Shown: positions 11,153-23,357, counted from the stretch's first letter. The stretch: DNA of 64,000 nt from Tubiluchus corallicola (GCA_030141605.1 JAQGDQ010000409.1:124616-188615); one strand, 5' to 3'. Made by a program: numbers and translations. Notes: generated from the letters alone by a model not told the origin.

Positions 11153-11690
11153 GCTCTTAGCTAAAATTAGTGGGGTGCTGCTTCAGAAAATATTTAGTCG
11201 TTTTAATATTGTACAACATAAAGCAAACATGTAATTTTATTGTTGTAATTTGTAATTGTAATTTTAAACAAACAAATATACGAAAGTTTATACATAAACT
11301 TGATAGATCCTAAACAAAAAATATTTTTGCTTACTAACAGCCTAAATTGTCACAGTTCCAGCTTCATCCATTTACGGTAAGCACGTGACAACTGACAACA
11401 AACTGTGTGAGCAATAGTACTTTCCTTACCTAGCAACACACGCTAGCAGTGCAGCGTACAGTGTCTTATCTCAGACCATATGCACACAACAGCCAAACAT
11501 CGCATTGCTGTAGTGCACTATGCTAGGCTGTGAAGCAAACGGTTCTACCTTCACGTGCTCTGGTTCCGCACGAGTATAAAGAAAGAACTAAAGAAAACGG
11601 ACTTATTATATTGAATATTATCCATAATATTGAGTGAAAGGGGTGCTGCAGTTACACCAGTACCTATACACGAGCTGCCACTGTTATTCA
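11153..11690 (+). repeat. Two-copy 500-bp dispersed repeat (family F), copy 2
   Basis: Same orientation and almost the same content as 881-1385. The two copies are about 10.3 kb apart and flank the NUP133 exons seen here. Confidence 0.75.
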
Positions 11691-13502
11691 GTGTAGAAAA
11701 GTAACCAATTACATTGACTTCTTACACTCTAAGAACTCTGCACAGTTTTGTTTCCATGTTTTTGGCTTTATGGTTAGCTAAGCAATGGCAAGAATCATAA
11801 TATAAAACTTTTCGTTTTTTCCTACAGCACATGCTTAAAATTAAAATTTATTTCCGTTTTGTTTTTGCAATACTCTACTATCGATACTGGTGGTTTAGTA
11901 GTCTCATTTTAATTACGGTACTAAAACTTGGTAGAGAGCTCTGATGCAGTTTTTTGAACTCTGTACTGCATTCCATTATATTAGAATTAGATGACATTTC
12001 ACTGCATTGCATTGCACTATATCATATCAGCAGTTAGGTTTTCACAATTATTATCATTCTCAGACAATTTTTTTTTTGTAAACACATTTAATTTTCATCA
12101 CCTTTTGGTATACAGAAGAAAACTTATTAACATATCTTAGGAATATTTTATTTTAATACACATAATTATATAATTAGAAAACAAGTGTTATGAAAGTGAT
12201 GGAACATGGTACGAGTGGTCATGGCGAAATGGTTCCTCCAAGCGGAAATCATCCATACAACAGCGATAAATAAAAGATCGCCCATATTGTAAGCGTGTGA
12301 GCAAAGTTAACAATGTTTGTGCTGTCTGGTTTTTTCCTTGTTACTTAGAGTGATAATTCATTTGAAAGCTGTTTTTTGTGATAGCGTTGTGCACATTTTG
12401 AGCAGAACAAGCCAAACAGGCCAAATTTCACGATTTACCAGTATGCAGTAGTTCGCGAGATTAGGAGCTTATATACTTGGTACTTTTTGGTTTAAACCTG
12501 TACTGTTTCTATACTAGTATTGTAGTGTAAAATTAGCTAAGCCTGAGCGATTAATTCTCAAATGTTTGGTATGTGCTTAGGTACCTTACCATAATGGTAT
12601 AGGTATTTTATTATTATTATAGGATCACTGTTTTAGTGGCGCCCTTACACTTCATTCAGCTTTCAAGGGCAGTTCCTTGCAAGTTGCTATTCAAGTTAGT
12701 ATTAGCAGTTGCGCATGCGCCGATGCGACCTTGGTAAGCGACTTCTGATAATGAAAGAAATGAACTAACTGCTGTACATATGATGAGCAAAAATTTAGTA
12801 GCAAATAAATATTTGCCTCTTGAAAAAATAGCTTTTTTAAACCATTAACAATAATTTTTGGAGTTGAGTATTACGGTATATCATAATATTTTGTAAAAAC
12901 ATTATGTACCACAGTATACTGCAGTATGCTCAAGCCAATATGTCTAGTATATTAGTTGGCTACGCAATTTTTTAGGCCTGTTATATGAGTTAATGTATTT
13001 ATTGTCAACAATCTTAAAATAAGATGGGTGAAAGTGTTTAAAGTAACCTAAAAATGATAAAAGTCTTTGCAATTACATTTATGGATAAACTGGTAAAAAA
13101 ACTTGATTATAATCATCACCTTTTAAAATTTGCATGAAATAAGCTAATCTCGACTCTGAATGTTCACCGTTGATTATACTGAGCACTTGGTTTAACTTTC
13201 TGAATCGCGTACATAAACAGCGATATAAACATGCGTTTAAATTATAAGATACAGCTATTATCCAAGCTCCCCTGTTTACAGTCTAACATGCATAATTTCT
13301 TGATACTGCCTAACTGAAGGCAGTCATGCAAAGTGTCAATTGTTTTTACACTTGAAATGTTGCCGTCATCTTAAACTTTGAAATTTTCTCCCATGCACAT
13401 TTCAATTATGAATGCACAATCAACACTGTACTTGGATACCTGGTAGTAATCTTCTTGTATACATTGGTCCAGTAGTAAACTGGGAATTTGGGTTTGTGAC
13501 TG
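11691..13502. other. Intergenic, nothing recognised
   Basis: About 1.8 kb of AT-rich DNA with no supported gene, element or tandem array. Confidence 0.5.
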
Positions 13503-13887
13503 AAGGGGTGAGCATTCTCTACCACAAAGCGAATTGGAATCGAATCAAATTTGTGACTTTCGAATTCGAATCAAACCGAATTTCAGTATTTCGAATTCGA
13601 ATTGAGTTGAAAGTGTTTTGAACCACCAGTATAAAGTGATCTTACAAAGATCATTGATATTGCTTGATTTTGCTTTGAGCAAAACCACTGATATTTTGTT
13701 TAATCAGTTGTTCACAGAAATCATAGCTAAACTATGCTAATTGCATGATGTTTCAAGCGTTTTAATGATAAAGAATGTACGTGGTTGAAGTGATGAATTA
13801 TTCGAATCTATAATTTTAGGTTTGAGTCGAATTTGAAGTAAAAAAACTCGATCAAATCAAATTCGAACATTCGATGCTCACTTCTAG
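13503..13887 (+). mobile_element. MITE family A, copy 2
   Basis: Left terminus AGGGGTGAGCATTC, right terminus GAACATTCGATGCTCACTTCT. About 85% alike by eye to 5915-6316. Flanks GTGACTGA and GTTAACTG are only a poor target-duplication match. Confidence 0.75.
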
Positions 13888-13891
13888 TTAA

Positions 13892-14030
13892 CTGTCATTG
13901 TCACAATACAGCACTGTATTGTAATCTCTGCTTTTGAGTGATGCATAGGGAAGATTGCTGTCATTGTCACAATACAGCACCGTATTGTGATCTTTGCTTT
14001 TGAATGATGCATAGGGAAGATTGCTGTTAA
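13892..14030 (+). repeat. 66-bp tandem repeat, two copies
   Basis: The unit starts 'ctgtcattgtcacaatacag' and ends in 'gcatagggaagattg'. It contains the near-palindrome aatacagcactgtatt. The array follows MITE A2 directly. An open frame across it exists only because 66 is divisible by three. Confidence 0.9.
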
Positions 14031-15023
14031 TGGAAAATTGTATTTAAAGGTCCAATACTGCGTACTTTGTGAAGTTTCGGTTTTACAGAAAGAAAATGCT
14101 CTAAGATTTTCTGATATTTTAACTTTTTCTTGGTGGTTTATATGAGAGGAAATCGGGTATAAAGGTGTCATTTCCTAAGAAAATCTGGAACTCAATTTCG
14201 TGCGTTTTGTACATTAGATGACACAAGTGAAATACATGCCTTAGTTATGGCAACGTTTGAGCTTTCTTATCCCATGTCATATTTTGCTGCACCACATTGT
14301 TTACAAATTCAGCATCACAGAAGCGACGTGGTATCCTTGGAAACCATTGCTAGCGTATTTGTTCGGTCTGTGATTTTCCGAAGTTTCACAAGCAAAACCG
14401 AAAAAATGTTTTGGGGGAAAATTGCATGTTCTAAGCTCAATTTCATTAGGAAGAAAGCCGTCAATTCTAATAAAATTAGTGTCAAATTGGCTCTTTATTT
14501 GTTTTTAGAAAACTTGTTTTTACGTTCATTTTGACCATCAATGGTGCTGTCTTCGTTAATAACTTCTTGACCTATCAATTAATTTTTTATGTAAATATTC
14601 AGTAAGAAGACAGATGAGGAAAGAGAAAGTGAGAGTTTTTATCAGACCTTTTAATATTTTTAAGTGAAACGAACCATTTTTCACTTTTGTTCGTTGTTTG
14701 AAATCATTGTTGAGGTCAATTTAACATTTTGTTATAAATGATCTCGTCTGGCATGCCATTTTATTTTTTGCTTATTATTCTTCTTTAGCTAATAAAATTT
14801 CGCTGACCGACGAGTTTTGAATTTCATAAGTTAAGTTTTCATTGCATTCTTTTTAGAGAAAAGGCTTGAGTTGTCAAACTGTTCTCAAGAAATTAGTATA
14901 TTATTTTACCATTCGATTGTCGCCTGGAGATGGCGCCACGTTGCATTTATTAGTATCTGCTGTGATGAGTTTAGACAGCATTACTTGCCTATGATCGTGC
15001 AACAGAAATAATTGAAGCTCAGT
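14031..15023. other. Intergenic with one CTCF-like motif
   Basis: About 1 kb without a gene. It holds CCTGGAGATGGCGCC at 14923-14937, discussed as a possible insulator site. The 95-codon frames here have no recognisable features. Confidence 0.45.
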
Positions 15024-15452
15024 TATTAAGGGGAAGAAAAGGCAATTCGAAAGTCTCAGAAACTTTCCATGCAAAGTTATGCTTGCCTGTTTGAAAGACA
15101 TACGTAATTGAAAAAAAATTCTTAGCAATTTAAAATGTTTGCAGCTACTGCTAAAATGCCACTGTTTCTCCAGAGAAAGATATTATTAATCTTACTGACT
15201 GGATAAAGTGATTTGTACTTTTGCTTTTTTACTGAAATGTGCGCTACGAATGCTCTGATTATTTTTCGACTTCACACAGTGTTATTTAATGAAATGATTT
15301 ACTGTTAAAATGGCTGCACCTAACAGTCATCATGAGAGTTTGAATTAGTCTTATACAGTTGCTGGATTGCTGCTAATACAATGTCTGTATGCAGTAAGGC
15401 AGCACGTAGGTGATACAAAATTTCAAGACGGATTTTTTAGCTTTGTGTTAAA
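15024..15452 (-). mobile_element. MITE family D, diverged inverted copy
   Basis: Matches the D family in reverse: 'gggaagaaaagg' start, 'tgtgcgctacgaatgctctgattattttt' core, 'aaaatggctgcacctaac' segment and a terminal GTGTTAAAG. Shorter than full length. Confidence 0.65.
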
Positions 15453-15500
15453 GTAATGTTTCTTTGCGCTTCAGTCTGAAATGAACGACTGTCATTATTG

Positions 15501-15515
15501 CCTGCAGGTGGCGCC
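15501..15515 (+). promoter_or_regulatory. CTCF-like motif
   Basis: CCTGCAGGTGGCGCC agrees with the bilaterian CTCF core consensus (CCASYAGRKGGCRS) at 13 of 14 positions. A similar site in the same orientation lies 578 bp upstream. Motif match only. Confidence 0.3.
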
Positions 15516-15802
15516 AGCGGGTTAACTAGAAATGCAGCACGTGCTTGGTGCATTTGTGCTGGTTTAATTAATTCTAGCATAAATTTTCGTAAAAGAAATG
15601 AATGAAATTTAAATATAAACCTCTGACTGCTCTCTAGGTAGATAAGATTAGAGAAAAAATGTTTATTTGACATTTCTTACTAGGAGTGTGCGTGTTCTCA
15701 TGAAGTTTTTATAGTGTGGATCATAGTGTTTATTGGACGGTGGATGAAAGTAACATGGAGCTTGTATGCTACTTGGTAGTGAGGCTACTGATAAGATGTG
15801 AC

Positions 15803-15936
15803 GAAGAGAGAGATAGATGGAGAAAGAGAGAGAGGGAGGGAGATAGGGAGGGTGGTCGGGAGGGAGGGATGGAGAGAGAGAGAGAGAGAGAGAGAAAGAG
15901 CGAGAGAGAGAGAGAGATTATTATTATTATTATAAG
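15803..15936 (+). repeat. (GA)n-rich tract
   Basis: Imperfect then near-perfect GA dinucleotides that run into (ATT)n, the tail of the minus-strand LINE at 15918-16830. Confidence 0.9.
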
Positions 15937-16830
15937 GCTTTATTAAAAAATAAATACATTGTTTCCCCTCTATTTTTTGAGGGGTTCGTTTACAAAATGT
16001 AGCTATTTACGATAACAACATTATACATAATGCCTTTTTTGTACATACATACATACTCTACTAGTAGTGTTTCAGTTTGCTAACTTTTACATATATACAT
16101 CGAAACCACAAGTAACTAGCACAACACCTATTAAGAATAAATTTAAAATATATACATATGTTACACTATAATTTATATGACGATTTCATTTTAACGCAGT
16201 ATGTGTTTTTCTGTAAGTATAATTTGAATTAATTTATAACAATTTTTTCTGCACAACATCTCTAACAATATTTACATACGCCTGGCACACATCTTTATCT
16301 CTTTTTAGATAAATCTTGCTTATGTTGGCTGAGGGTAGAACTTGTCTTAAATTTATTCGAAAATGGTGGTCTACCATATCACAGTCAAATATAATGTGTG
16401 CTGATGTTTGAGGAGTTGCATTATTACAATGACAGCAATCTGTATTTTGTTCACCTATTCTATACCGAAATGATTTAGTTCCTCTATTTTGAAGTAAGTT
16501 TAATGCAGTTGTTTCAATAAGCCTTCGTAATGCGTTGGTGGTAGACACAGCGGCGTTAATGTGGGTGTAGGTCTATCTTTTGGTAAATTTGTTATTTGGG
16601 TACAATATAAAGTCTTCTTTCCCATTGGGTTGTTAAAAATTTCGAGCCACCCTTTTTACTATAAATAAAGTTTTCCCTAGGGAGATGTGAAATATCTCAT
16701 TTCTCATATTTATGTCCTTTGTAATCTTCAAGAAAGACGTGGTAGTTGCCAGGTGAATTTTTACAGGATGCACACAATATCTAGTATTATTTGGCATGGT
16801 TTCACATAGAGCTATTTCCTTCTTGAGAGA
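15918..16830 (-). mobile_element. Non-LTR retrotransposon (LINE) 3' portion, degenerate
   Basis: On the minus strand a coding-like path runs from about 16830 to 16234 across at least two frameshifts. It begins EIALCETMPNNTRYCVHPVK, continues through NPMGKKTLY and ends with a 104-codon frame (16234-16548). That frame holds a Cys/His cluster, CCHC-N(12)-H(4)-C type (CCHCNNATPQTSAHIIFDC), as found after the reverse transcriptase in several LINE clades. The element ends downstream in an (AAT)n-like tail at 15918-15935. No RT catalytic motif lies within the fragment. Clade assignment is uncertain. Confidence 0.7.
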
Positions 16831-17480
16831 GAGGGGAGAGAGAGAGAATGGGGTTGTGGAATATAGCTGAGTGTCCTATGTGTTTTTGGCTGTGAAAGAT
16901 AAGCAGTGTTAGATCTGGTAGTAAATAAATGGATGACAGCTGGAAAAACTAGTTCTGGGTTAATAGACAGAGATTTAAAATAAATTATTATATTTTTAGT
17001 TTTTACAACAATATTTTCTAAACCATTTTTAATTCAAATATCTGTTGCTTTAAGACAATATGTTTTTCTTATTTATTCTAAATTATGAGATTAAAAACTT
17101 ATTAATCGACTATAAGTGCCAACAATACAGAGATGTGATTATTATTATGTACGTCGGTAGTCTTGGCTACAATAAATCTCTGAATCATTTTTTCTCTCTC
17201 TCGTTTTTTCGTGCTGATACAGTGGCAGCTGTCTGTTTATCCAGCCGGACACGTCTTTTTTTTACAAAATTCCCTGCAATTTGAGTAAACATTTTCCGCT
17301 CAAACCTGCTTGTCATTGAGTTCATCACGTAATTTTCTGTAATCGTTTGCTTTGTGCATCGCCAGGGGGCAGCTCCATGGCTGTACAGTGGCTAACACCA
17401 CCTAGCGTAGATATGTCGTCGTTTTAGTTTAGGGGAGGTTTTGTGTTCGCTATTTTTAAGCTAGACGCTTAAATTTATTT
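16831..17480. other. Intergenic, one CTCF-like motif
   Basis: No gene supported. TCGCCAGGGGGCAG at 17359-17372 fits the CTCF core at 12 of 14 positions. Confidence 0.4.
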
Positions 17481-17702
17481 TATTTTTGTTTATTATTATT
17501 ATTATTATTATTATTTATTTCATTTCGGACATTTACATAGAACAAGAATAAAAATAAGGCACAAGTATAAACACAGAGTTCGTTTACAGAAACATAGTAA
17601 GCTTATATACAATAAATGGTTAGTTAGAATGGGTAAATAAAATTCTTTGCCACGAGTTAAAAATGTTCGAGTTATTAGAGTGAGTTTTCGACAGATTTTC
17701 GC
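17481..17702 (-). mobile_element. LINE 3' end with (ATT)n tail, truncated
   Basis: Begins with (ATT)n, then 'ttatttcatttcggacattt', 'aataaaaataaggcacaagt' and 'acagaaacatagtaagctta'. The same series follows the (ATT)n tract at 48372-48545. The trinucleotide tract plus a shared short segment suggests a 5'-truncated LINE on the minus strand. Confidence 0.55.
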
Positions 17703-17911
17703 CTGCAGTAAAACCACTGTTAGTTTGTATAAAATTTTGCACAGAAATCACAGCTAAATCATGCTAATTGCATGATGTTTCAACCGTTTTAGTGACAAAG
17801 AACGAATGTGAGTGAAGTACTGAATTATTCGAAATTGTAGTTTTAGATTCGAAATTGGAACTAAAAAAACTCGTTCGAATCGAATTCGAATGTTCGATGC
17901 TCACCCCTAAT
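17703..17911 (+). mobile_element. MITE family A, 5'-truncated copy
   Basis: Right half of family A: 'cagaaatcacagctaaat', 'gctaattgcatgatgtttca' and terminal TTCGATGCTCACCCCTAA. Its left side is fused to the LINE end at 17702. Confidence 0.75.
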
Positions 17912-18004
17912 AATAATAATCTGTAGGATTGTAATAATAATAATAATAATAATCTGTAGGATTATTATCATTATCATTTATTTATTATCATTATTGTTAT
18001 TTAT
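17909..18004 (+). repeat. AAT/ATT microsatellite with duplicated spacer
   Basis: AAT repeats twice interrupted by the same block, aatctgtaggatt, then switching to ATT/ATC repeats, so the tract can fold on itself. Confidence 0.85.
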
Positions 18005-19177
18005 TGAGTAAACTTTGCGTTTCTGAACAACTGTACCAGTTGTATGATTTTTAACCTTTTACGGAAATCCTGTAAAAGCTTTTTATAAGAGTTGGAATGG
18101 GTCAGTTTCTGTGTTTAGTCAACGATCAGCACCTCTAACATAAAAATAAGCTTGCACCGTCCCGTTTGATAAGCATTGCTCAAGGTCAGACTTGCCAATC
18201 TCCAATACGCATCTCGACACGTCTAGTTTTCAGATTAACATATTTCTGTTGGTTTTTGTTTGTTATTTCACTGACCAGTGGGCAATGGTCAGCCTGCAGG
18301 AGCCGAGTGGACAGATGAGCTTTGTCCGTTGCTATTATGTGCGCATGTTTGTACGATGTTGGCTAAGCAGGAATAACAACAGGGGTTGAATTGAACGAGG
18401 TCGCGCAAAATTCAACCAGATACAATGAGATATTTTCGCAGCAGTGCGAATTTTCACTAAAATCCATAAAGAACGCTAAGAATTTTGCGATGCGCCATTG
18501 TTTACGAATTTCCTTCCAGGTGCTGCTTGTAGTTTTGGTGTAATTTATGCGCGAAGGGGTCCAGTAGTGATTTCTGGTTGAATATTACTCAGTTGTGAGT
18601 TGGGTTTTCATAGTTGGTTCAAGGCCATTGAAATATTTATGCAAGATTACGTCACTTATGCAGGTAAACACAACGAATGAATCAATATTTGCTGTGACCT
18701 CTGTCCCATCAACCATCAGTTTCAAGGCGATGTTACGTGACTTACGTCAGTATGCATTTCATCCGATAAACACAGTGAAATGCAACAAGCATTGATTTAT
18801 CCAACATTGGCTCTACGTTTAACATAGTATGAACAGCCGCGTAACCTGGTTGCTTTTAATCGTATTGATAACTGAAACACTATCTGCTTGATTAGATTAG
18901 ATTAGATTTTATAATAGTGAGTTATTTTAATTCGATACATATAGTACCATGTTATATCTTTTACAATACACATAAAACTTATTGATAAACAGATTAAAAT
19001 TACTCACTAAATATCTAAAATACATATTAAAATTACCTTGACTAAAAATTTTACAACTTGAAATCATCGCATAATATCTTTTGCTAGTTATTAAAAAAAA
19101 CATTGACTATAATAACACATCAGACTTTATGCAACCAGTAATTATAATGCCATTTTTACTCAAAACTAGGAAATGCA
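18005..19177. other. Intergenic, mostly unrecognised
   Basis: Holds a short (ATTAG)n run at about 18890-18913 that resembles a LINE tail. Open frames of about 65 codons show nothing recognisable. Confidence 0.45.
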
Positions 19178-19474
19178 TTGTACAAAAACAGGTGCTATAT
19201 ATTTCAGTTCAGTCGTGTTAGTTTGTGACATACCTCACACGTTCGACAGCAGTAAATTTGAAATTTGAATTTTTATCTTAAACCTTGCCTAGTTTTAGTA
19301 CAATACACTGAATATCTTACGGTAGTACCGTACTTCAATTCTCGCTTTCTCAAACACGTGCAGCACGCTCGTGGTATATTTTTGCTGTTGAAAACTATGT
19401 TAGTTTGTGATGTCATCAACAGTTGTGCTCGCCCACCGTTAATTAAGTTTTTAATCTATTCTTGTCTTCCTTTA
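19178..19474 (+). mobile_element. MITE family C, internally deleted copy
   Basis: Carries 'aatgcattgtacaaaaacag', 'cagttcag', 'ttgaaatttgaatttttatc' and the terminal TCTTCCTTTAA. It lacks the left half and about 100 bp before the right end. Confidence 0.75.
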
Positions 19475-19594
19475 AATATTTCTTATTGTCTTCCTACAAC
19501 ATGTCTTTCTTATTAATACTTCAAAGTGTGGAACCTTATTATGCCCATATATATAAGATGCTTTGTTATCTAAATCGGTAGCTATCATAAACCG

Positions 19595-20032
19595 AAAAAA
19601 CACCTGTAGAACAACGAATATGTGAAAATTGTTGTTTGAACAAAGTAGAGGATGAATTGCATGTAATTACTGAATGCCAACTCTACGCTCATGTAAGAGA
19701 GGAATGTTTTGGTATTCTTTTTGATTTCTGTCCTAACTTTCATTATACGTCTCCCAATGAGATGTTCGTGTTTTTAAATGCATCACAATAATAATGCTGA
19801 ATTGGTCCACAAAATATTTGAAGATAGGCCCGGCTGAGATAATTCAGTGCAATTCTGATTGACTGACTAACTGTAATACACATGTAATATAAGTTTATAA
19901 TATATATATGTATGTTGCTCTGTTACCATTATACCACTTATATGTGGTTTCTTTGGTCAGATGTATAATGTTTTTAAGTCGTTTTTCTTTGTCTTTTGTA
20001 ATTTCTTTCCTTCATGGTTCAATAAATAAAAA
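19595..20032 (+). mobile_element. LINE C-terminal remnant
   Basis: A + strand frame reads RICENCCLNKVEDELHVITE and continues CQLYAHVREECF, the C-x2-C...E-D-E-x-H-x4-C-x2-Y-x3-R signature found at the end of CR1/L2-like LINE ORF2 proteins. It stops at about 19788 and is followed by an AT-rich 3' UTR ending ttcaataaataaaaaaatg. Severely 5'-truncated. Confidence 0.75.
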
Positions 20033-20807
20033 AATGTCGAATTCGTAATATTTAAAAAAAATTACTAAGAACAACTAGATACGTATGGACTTGTCCTTTA
20101 AATTTCTTATTTGAAATGACTCAACCTGTTACATGCTTACTACTCTGAGGTTGTTAAAACAAAATTGACATTTATTATCACGTTACCCAAACAGGTGTAT
20201 GTTCATCTGTTTCTGTTTACAGGTGATTTTCCTGGCTTTTCCCACAGCATTACTGAAATTTGGATTTTTTTTACAAATGAAAGCATTTGCACTTTGGCTA
20301 CTGTCTATCTAAGGCATGTAATTCCAGACCACCCACCTGTATGTTTGATTATATAGTGCTTGAGTCAGTTTTGTTAAGAAAATTTAGGCTTAGTTAGAAC
20401 CTTGCACCTGTACCACCAGGGCTGCGCTAGAACTGCTGACTTAAGTTCAAGCAACCTTAAAAAACACGTAAGTACAAAAAATAGGTTTAACTGAAAAGCT
20501 GTTATATTATAAGTATAAGTATTTATTATATTATATTCGCATTCATATTATTAAAGTTATAAGTATTTATATTCTATATGAACATTATTTCATTTGCTTT
20601 TAATCTTATCTTTCTTTTTTGTTTCTGCTTATTTTCTTTATGCTTTAAGTCACAGTGTTTGTACGATTTTTGTTTATGTCTACAAATGTTTATATTTGTG
20701 TCATTACATGTATCTATTTATCTTAACTTTAAATTTAAAACCACGAATCAGAACCTTGTTGTAAACGAGCTTTGTTCAATCAAGTTTTCCTGAATAAATA
20801 TCTTATC
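20033..20807. other. Intergenic, possible LINE 3' UTR
   Basis: AT-rich. The segment ending 'aataaatatcttatctta' before the MITE at 20808 resembles a LINE 3' tail, but no coding trace supports it. Confidence 0.4.
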
Positions 20808-21413
20808 TTAAAGGAAGACTGGATGATTTTTCATATACTACCCCATTTTCAAATTCGATCACAATATACATTTAGCTCAATTAATACTACAAAGGCGTTT
20901 TGGTACATAAATAATATATTAAAAACTTAATTAACGGCGAGCGAGCCAAGTTATTGACGACATCACAAACCAACATAATTTTCAATATCAAAGCACGCGT
21001 TTCTGAAAGAGAAAATTGAAGTACAGTGCTACTGTAAGATATTCATAGTGTTGTAATAAAACTAGGCAAGTTTTAAGATAAAAATTCAAATTTCAAATTT
21101 ACCGCTGTGCTCACGCATAAGCCGTCGAACGTGTGTAATTCGTCACAAACTAACACATCTGAACTGAGAGGTGCAGTACCTGTTTTTTTGTGCAATGCAT
21201 TTCCGAAATGCAGGCGCTAGTGCCGGTCTAACTAGCAAATGGTGAATTGCATGTAAATGTGAAGAACTAGTGGGGCGAGCGCAAAATGTGTTTGTGTGGC
21301 AATAATTCTTTCACGTAAGTCATTTTTGAAAAAAACAGAATGTTCCCTTTCAATATTTTAAAGAATAGATCGTTTTGACGTGCAGTTTAAAATTGGGTCC
21401 GATTTTGCTTTAA
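20808..21413 (-). mobile_element. TTAA-bounded MITE family C, full-length inverted copy
   Basis: Starts TTAAAGGAAGACTGGATG and ends CGATTTTGCTTTAA. The 606-bp element is the best-preserved C copy, with TTAA at both borders. Internally it is the reverse complement of 4751-5294. Confidence 0.88.
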
Positions 21414-22362
21414 ACTTCTGCCAGAATATTCCGTCTGTCAAGATTCGCTGTATTTTTTGCACAAATTACTTTGCATTCTGGGCACAACGGTTACAACGCT
21501 TATGACGCGATACATGTTGCGTGCTTTGCTATTTGCTGAAGGAATTTGTGTAACAAAATTGTTAGGAAACGGTAAAGACCGTTTCCGTTCGTGCAAAACA
21601 CGTCGTTGTTCAGATACGAAACGAAATCCGAAATTCAGCAGTTTCACTTACTCAGCAGTTTCAACTGCAATCAATTTCTGATAACCGAACTTAAGAAGAA
21701 TAAAATAATCATTTCATAATAAAAGTGTTAACGTAATTCTTTCTCTGTTTTGTCAAACGATGGCGCTACATGTTTTATGCAGCGTACCTCAGCAAAGTGT
21801 TTGCAACGTTTGTTTCGCCATCTGTTGTCTATGCGTTATAACTAATTAGATTTTATCAGAACTTTTATGACTGAGCGGTCATGTTGCTTTGCGTTCCTTA
21901 GTTAGGCATTGCCGAACCTATTCGGTAAGTAGGCGGTCTCTGCTTTTACACCTGGTCCATATATGGAGCTGCCTGAACATTGGGTAACTCGTCTGAAAAT
22001 CAGAATGCATAATCGCGTTTGGAGTGAAAATAACAATTTTCCTGTGAAATTTCAGTCAGCGTGCATGCGATAGAGAAATAACATAACAGTGTTGCACAAT
22101 GGACGTCTACGTAACACAGTACCGCTTACACATGTTAATCGTAAGAAAACATCACACGACCGAATTTTCTGCAGATTCTTGTATTTTTACCCCCAACTGG
22201 TTTCCGGGCTTTTGATGATGAGGCAACATTCGTCTTCTTGTCGGCAATTGTCACAGACATGGACGAGCTTTTTTCAATGTTTGTCTGATAAAATAGACGC
22301 CAGTGATTGAATGGGAGAAAACTATTGATTTTCATTATAAAAAAACTGCGTATTCTCTCCTG
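21414..22362. other. Intergenic, nothing recognised
   Basis: About 950 bp. Overlapping open frames of 69-74 codons on both strands are not supported as genes. Confidence 0.45.
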
Positions 22363-22386
22363 TTTCTCTCTCTCTTCCCCTCTCTC

Positions 22387-22420
<34 letters not shown>

Positions 22421-22421
22421 G

Positions 22422-22472
<51 letters not shown>

Positions 22473-22578
22473 CTTTAATTTCTCTGTCTCTCCTCTCTTC
22501 TGTTTCTCTCATTTCCCTGTCCCCCTCATTTCCATCTCCCTCAATCCCCCTTTCTCTCCCTCTCTCTCGTCCTCCGCC
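22363..22578 (+). repeat. (CT)n tract
   Basis: About 215 bp pyrimidine-rich tract with a core of about 50 uninterrupted bases of CT. The long open frames across it on both strands are low-complexity artefacts. Confidence 0.95.
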
Positions 22579-22744
22579 TTTTAATTCTTCTCTATCAAAG
22601 TTCTCAGTCTGTTTGTACGCTAAATCGCTCACTCCATTCTCACTTTCATTTAGCGTTCCTCATAACCTGTCTCTGATTTGCGCTTATCTCACATCCTTGA
22701 CCTCTATTATTCAGATTAGGCAGCTGTTCCATAATGGTAATAAA

Positions 22745-22791
22745 GACGGGCTTATAAACCCGTCAGGAAACAATTGCGGCTTATATAAGCC
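22745..22791. repeat. Pair of perfect inverted repeats
   Basis: GACGGGCTTATAAACCCGTC (22745-22764) has 6-bp arms. GGCTTATATAAGCC (22778-22791) is a perfect 14-bp palindrome. They lie 13 bp apart and share GGCTTATA. Confidence 0.85.
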
Positions 22792-23094
22792 TGAGTAATG
22801 TTTAGTGTTAGCTTAGCCAATGGGCTTGCTATTGTATTTATTATGTCTGTGTAGTTAATGCCACAATGGAGAATGAAGTGTCAAGGTTTCCCGTCTTTGT
22901 TTTCACTAATTGAGAGAAAGCACAAGCTGTTCTATTATCATGGAGACCGTTTCCGGAAGGGTTTCGTATTTTCGGTAAAAGGAGTTCATCTTATTCTTTT
23001 GACGTTGAAAAAAGTTTTGCTTTGGAAGAATCGAACTTTCTACTCGGGCGGGGGGGGGGGGTGACTGAGGCAAAAAAGGCTGAACCAAGCCTAT

Positions 23095-23357
23095 TTAAAG
23101 CACAAGAAAACTTAAAAAAATCATCTTGAAATGTTATAATACTTGCATATTGCCTTTTTGTATGCAAGACTTGCGTCGGCAATAACGCTGTATAAAACAT
23201 GTAAAATTAAACTCCCGCGATGACCGTTAAACACAGCCATTATGACGACAGGTCATTTGAAATAAGTTTAGATAATGCTGAGTAAAGTATGAAAAAACAA
23301 TCAGAGCATTCGTAGCGCACACGTCACTAACTGAGTAAAATTTTAAATTACTATATC
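23095..23357 (+). mobile_element. MITE family D, left half fused to MITE C
   Basis: Starts TTAAAGCACAAGAAAAC and follows D1 closely through 'taaaattttaaattac' before switching within a few bases to family C sequence at about 23358. A preceding G14 run lies at 23048-23061. Confidence 0.8.

Noticed and set aside
13412-13621. 69-codon frame in MITE family A
   Set aside because: The frame lies in noncoding MITE sequence rich in GAATTCGAA palindromes.
22135-22798. Long Ser/Leu- or Arg/Glu-rich reading frames on both strands
   Set aside because: They follow the (CT)n tract; no stop codon can arise in such repeats and no complex flanking sequence is coding-like.
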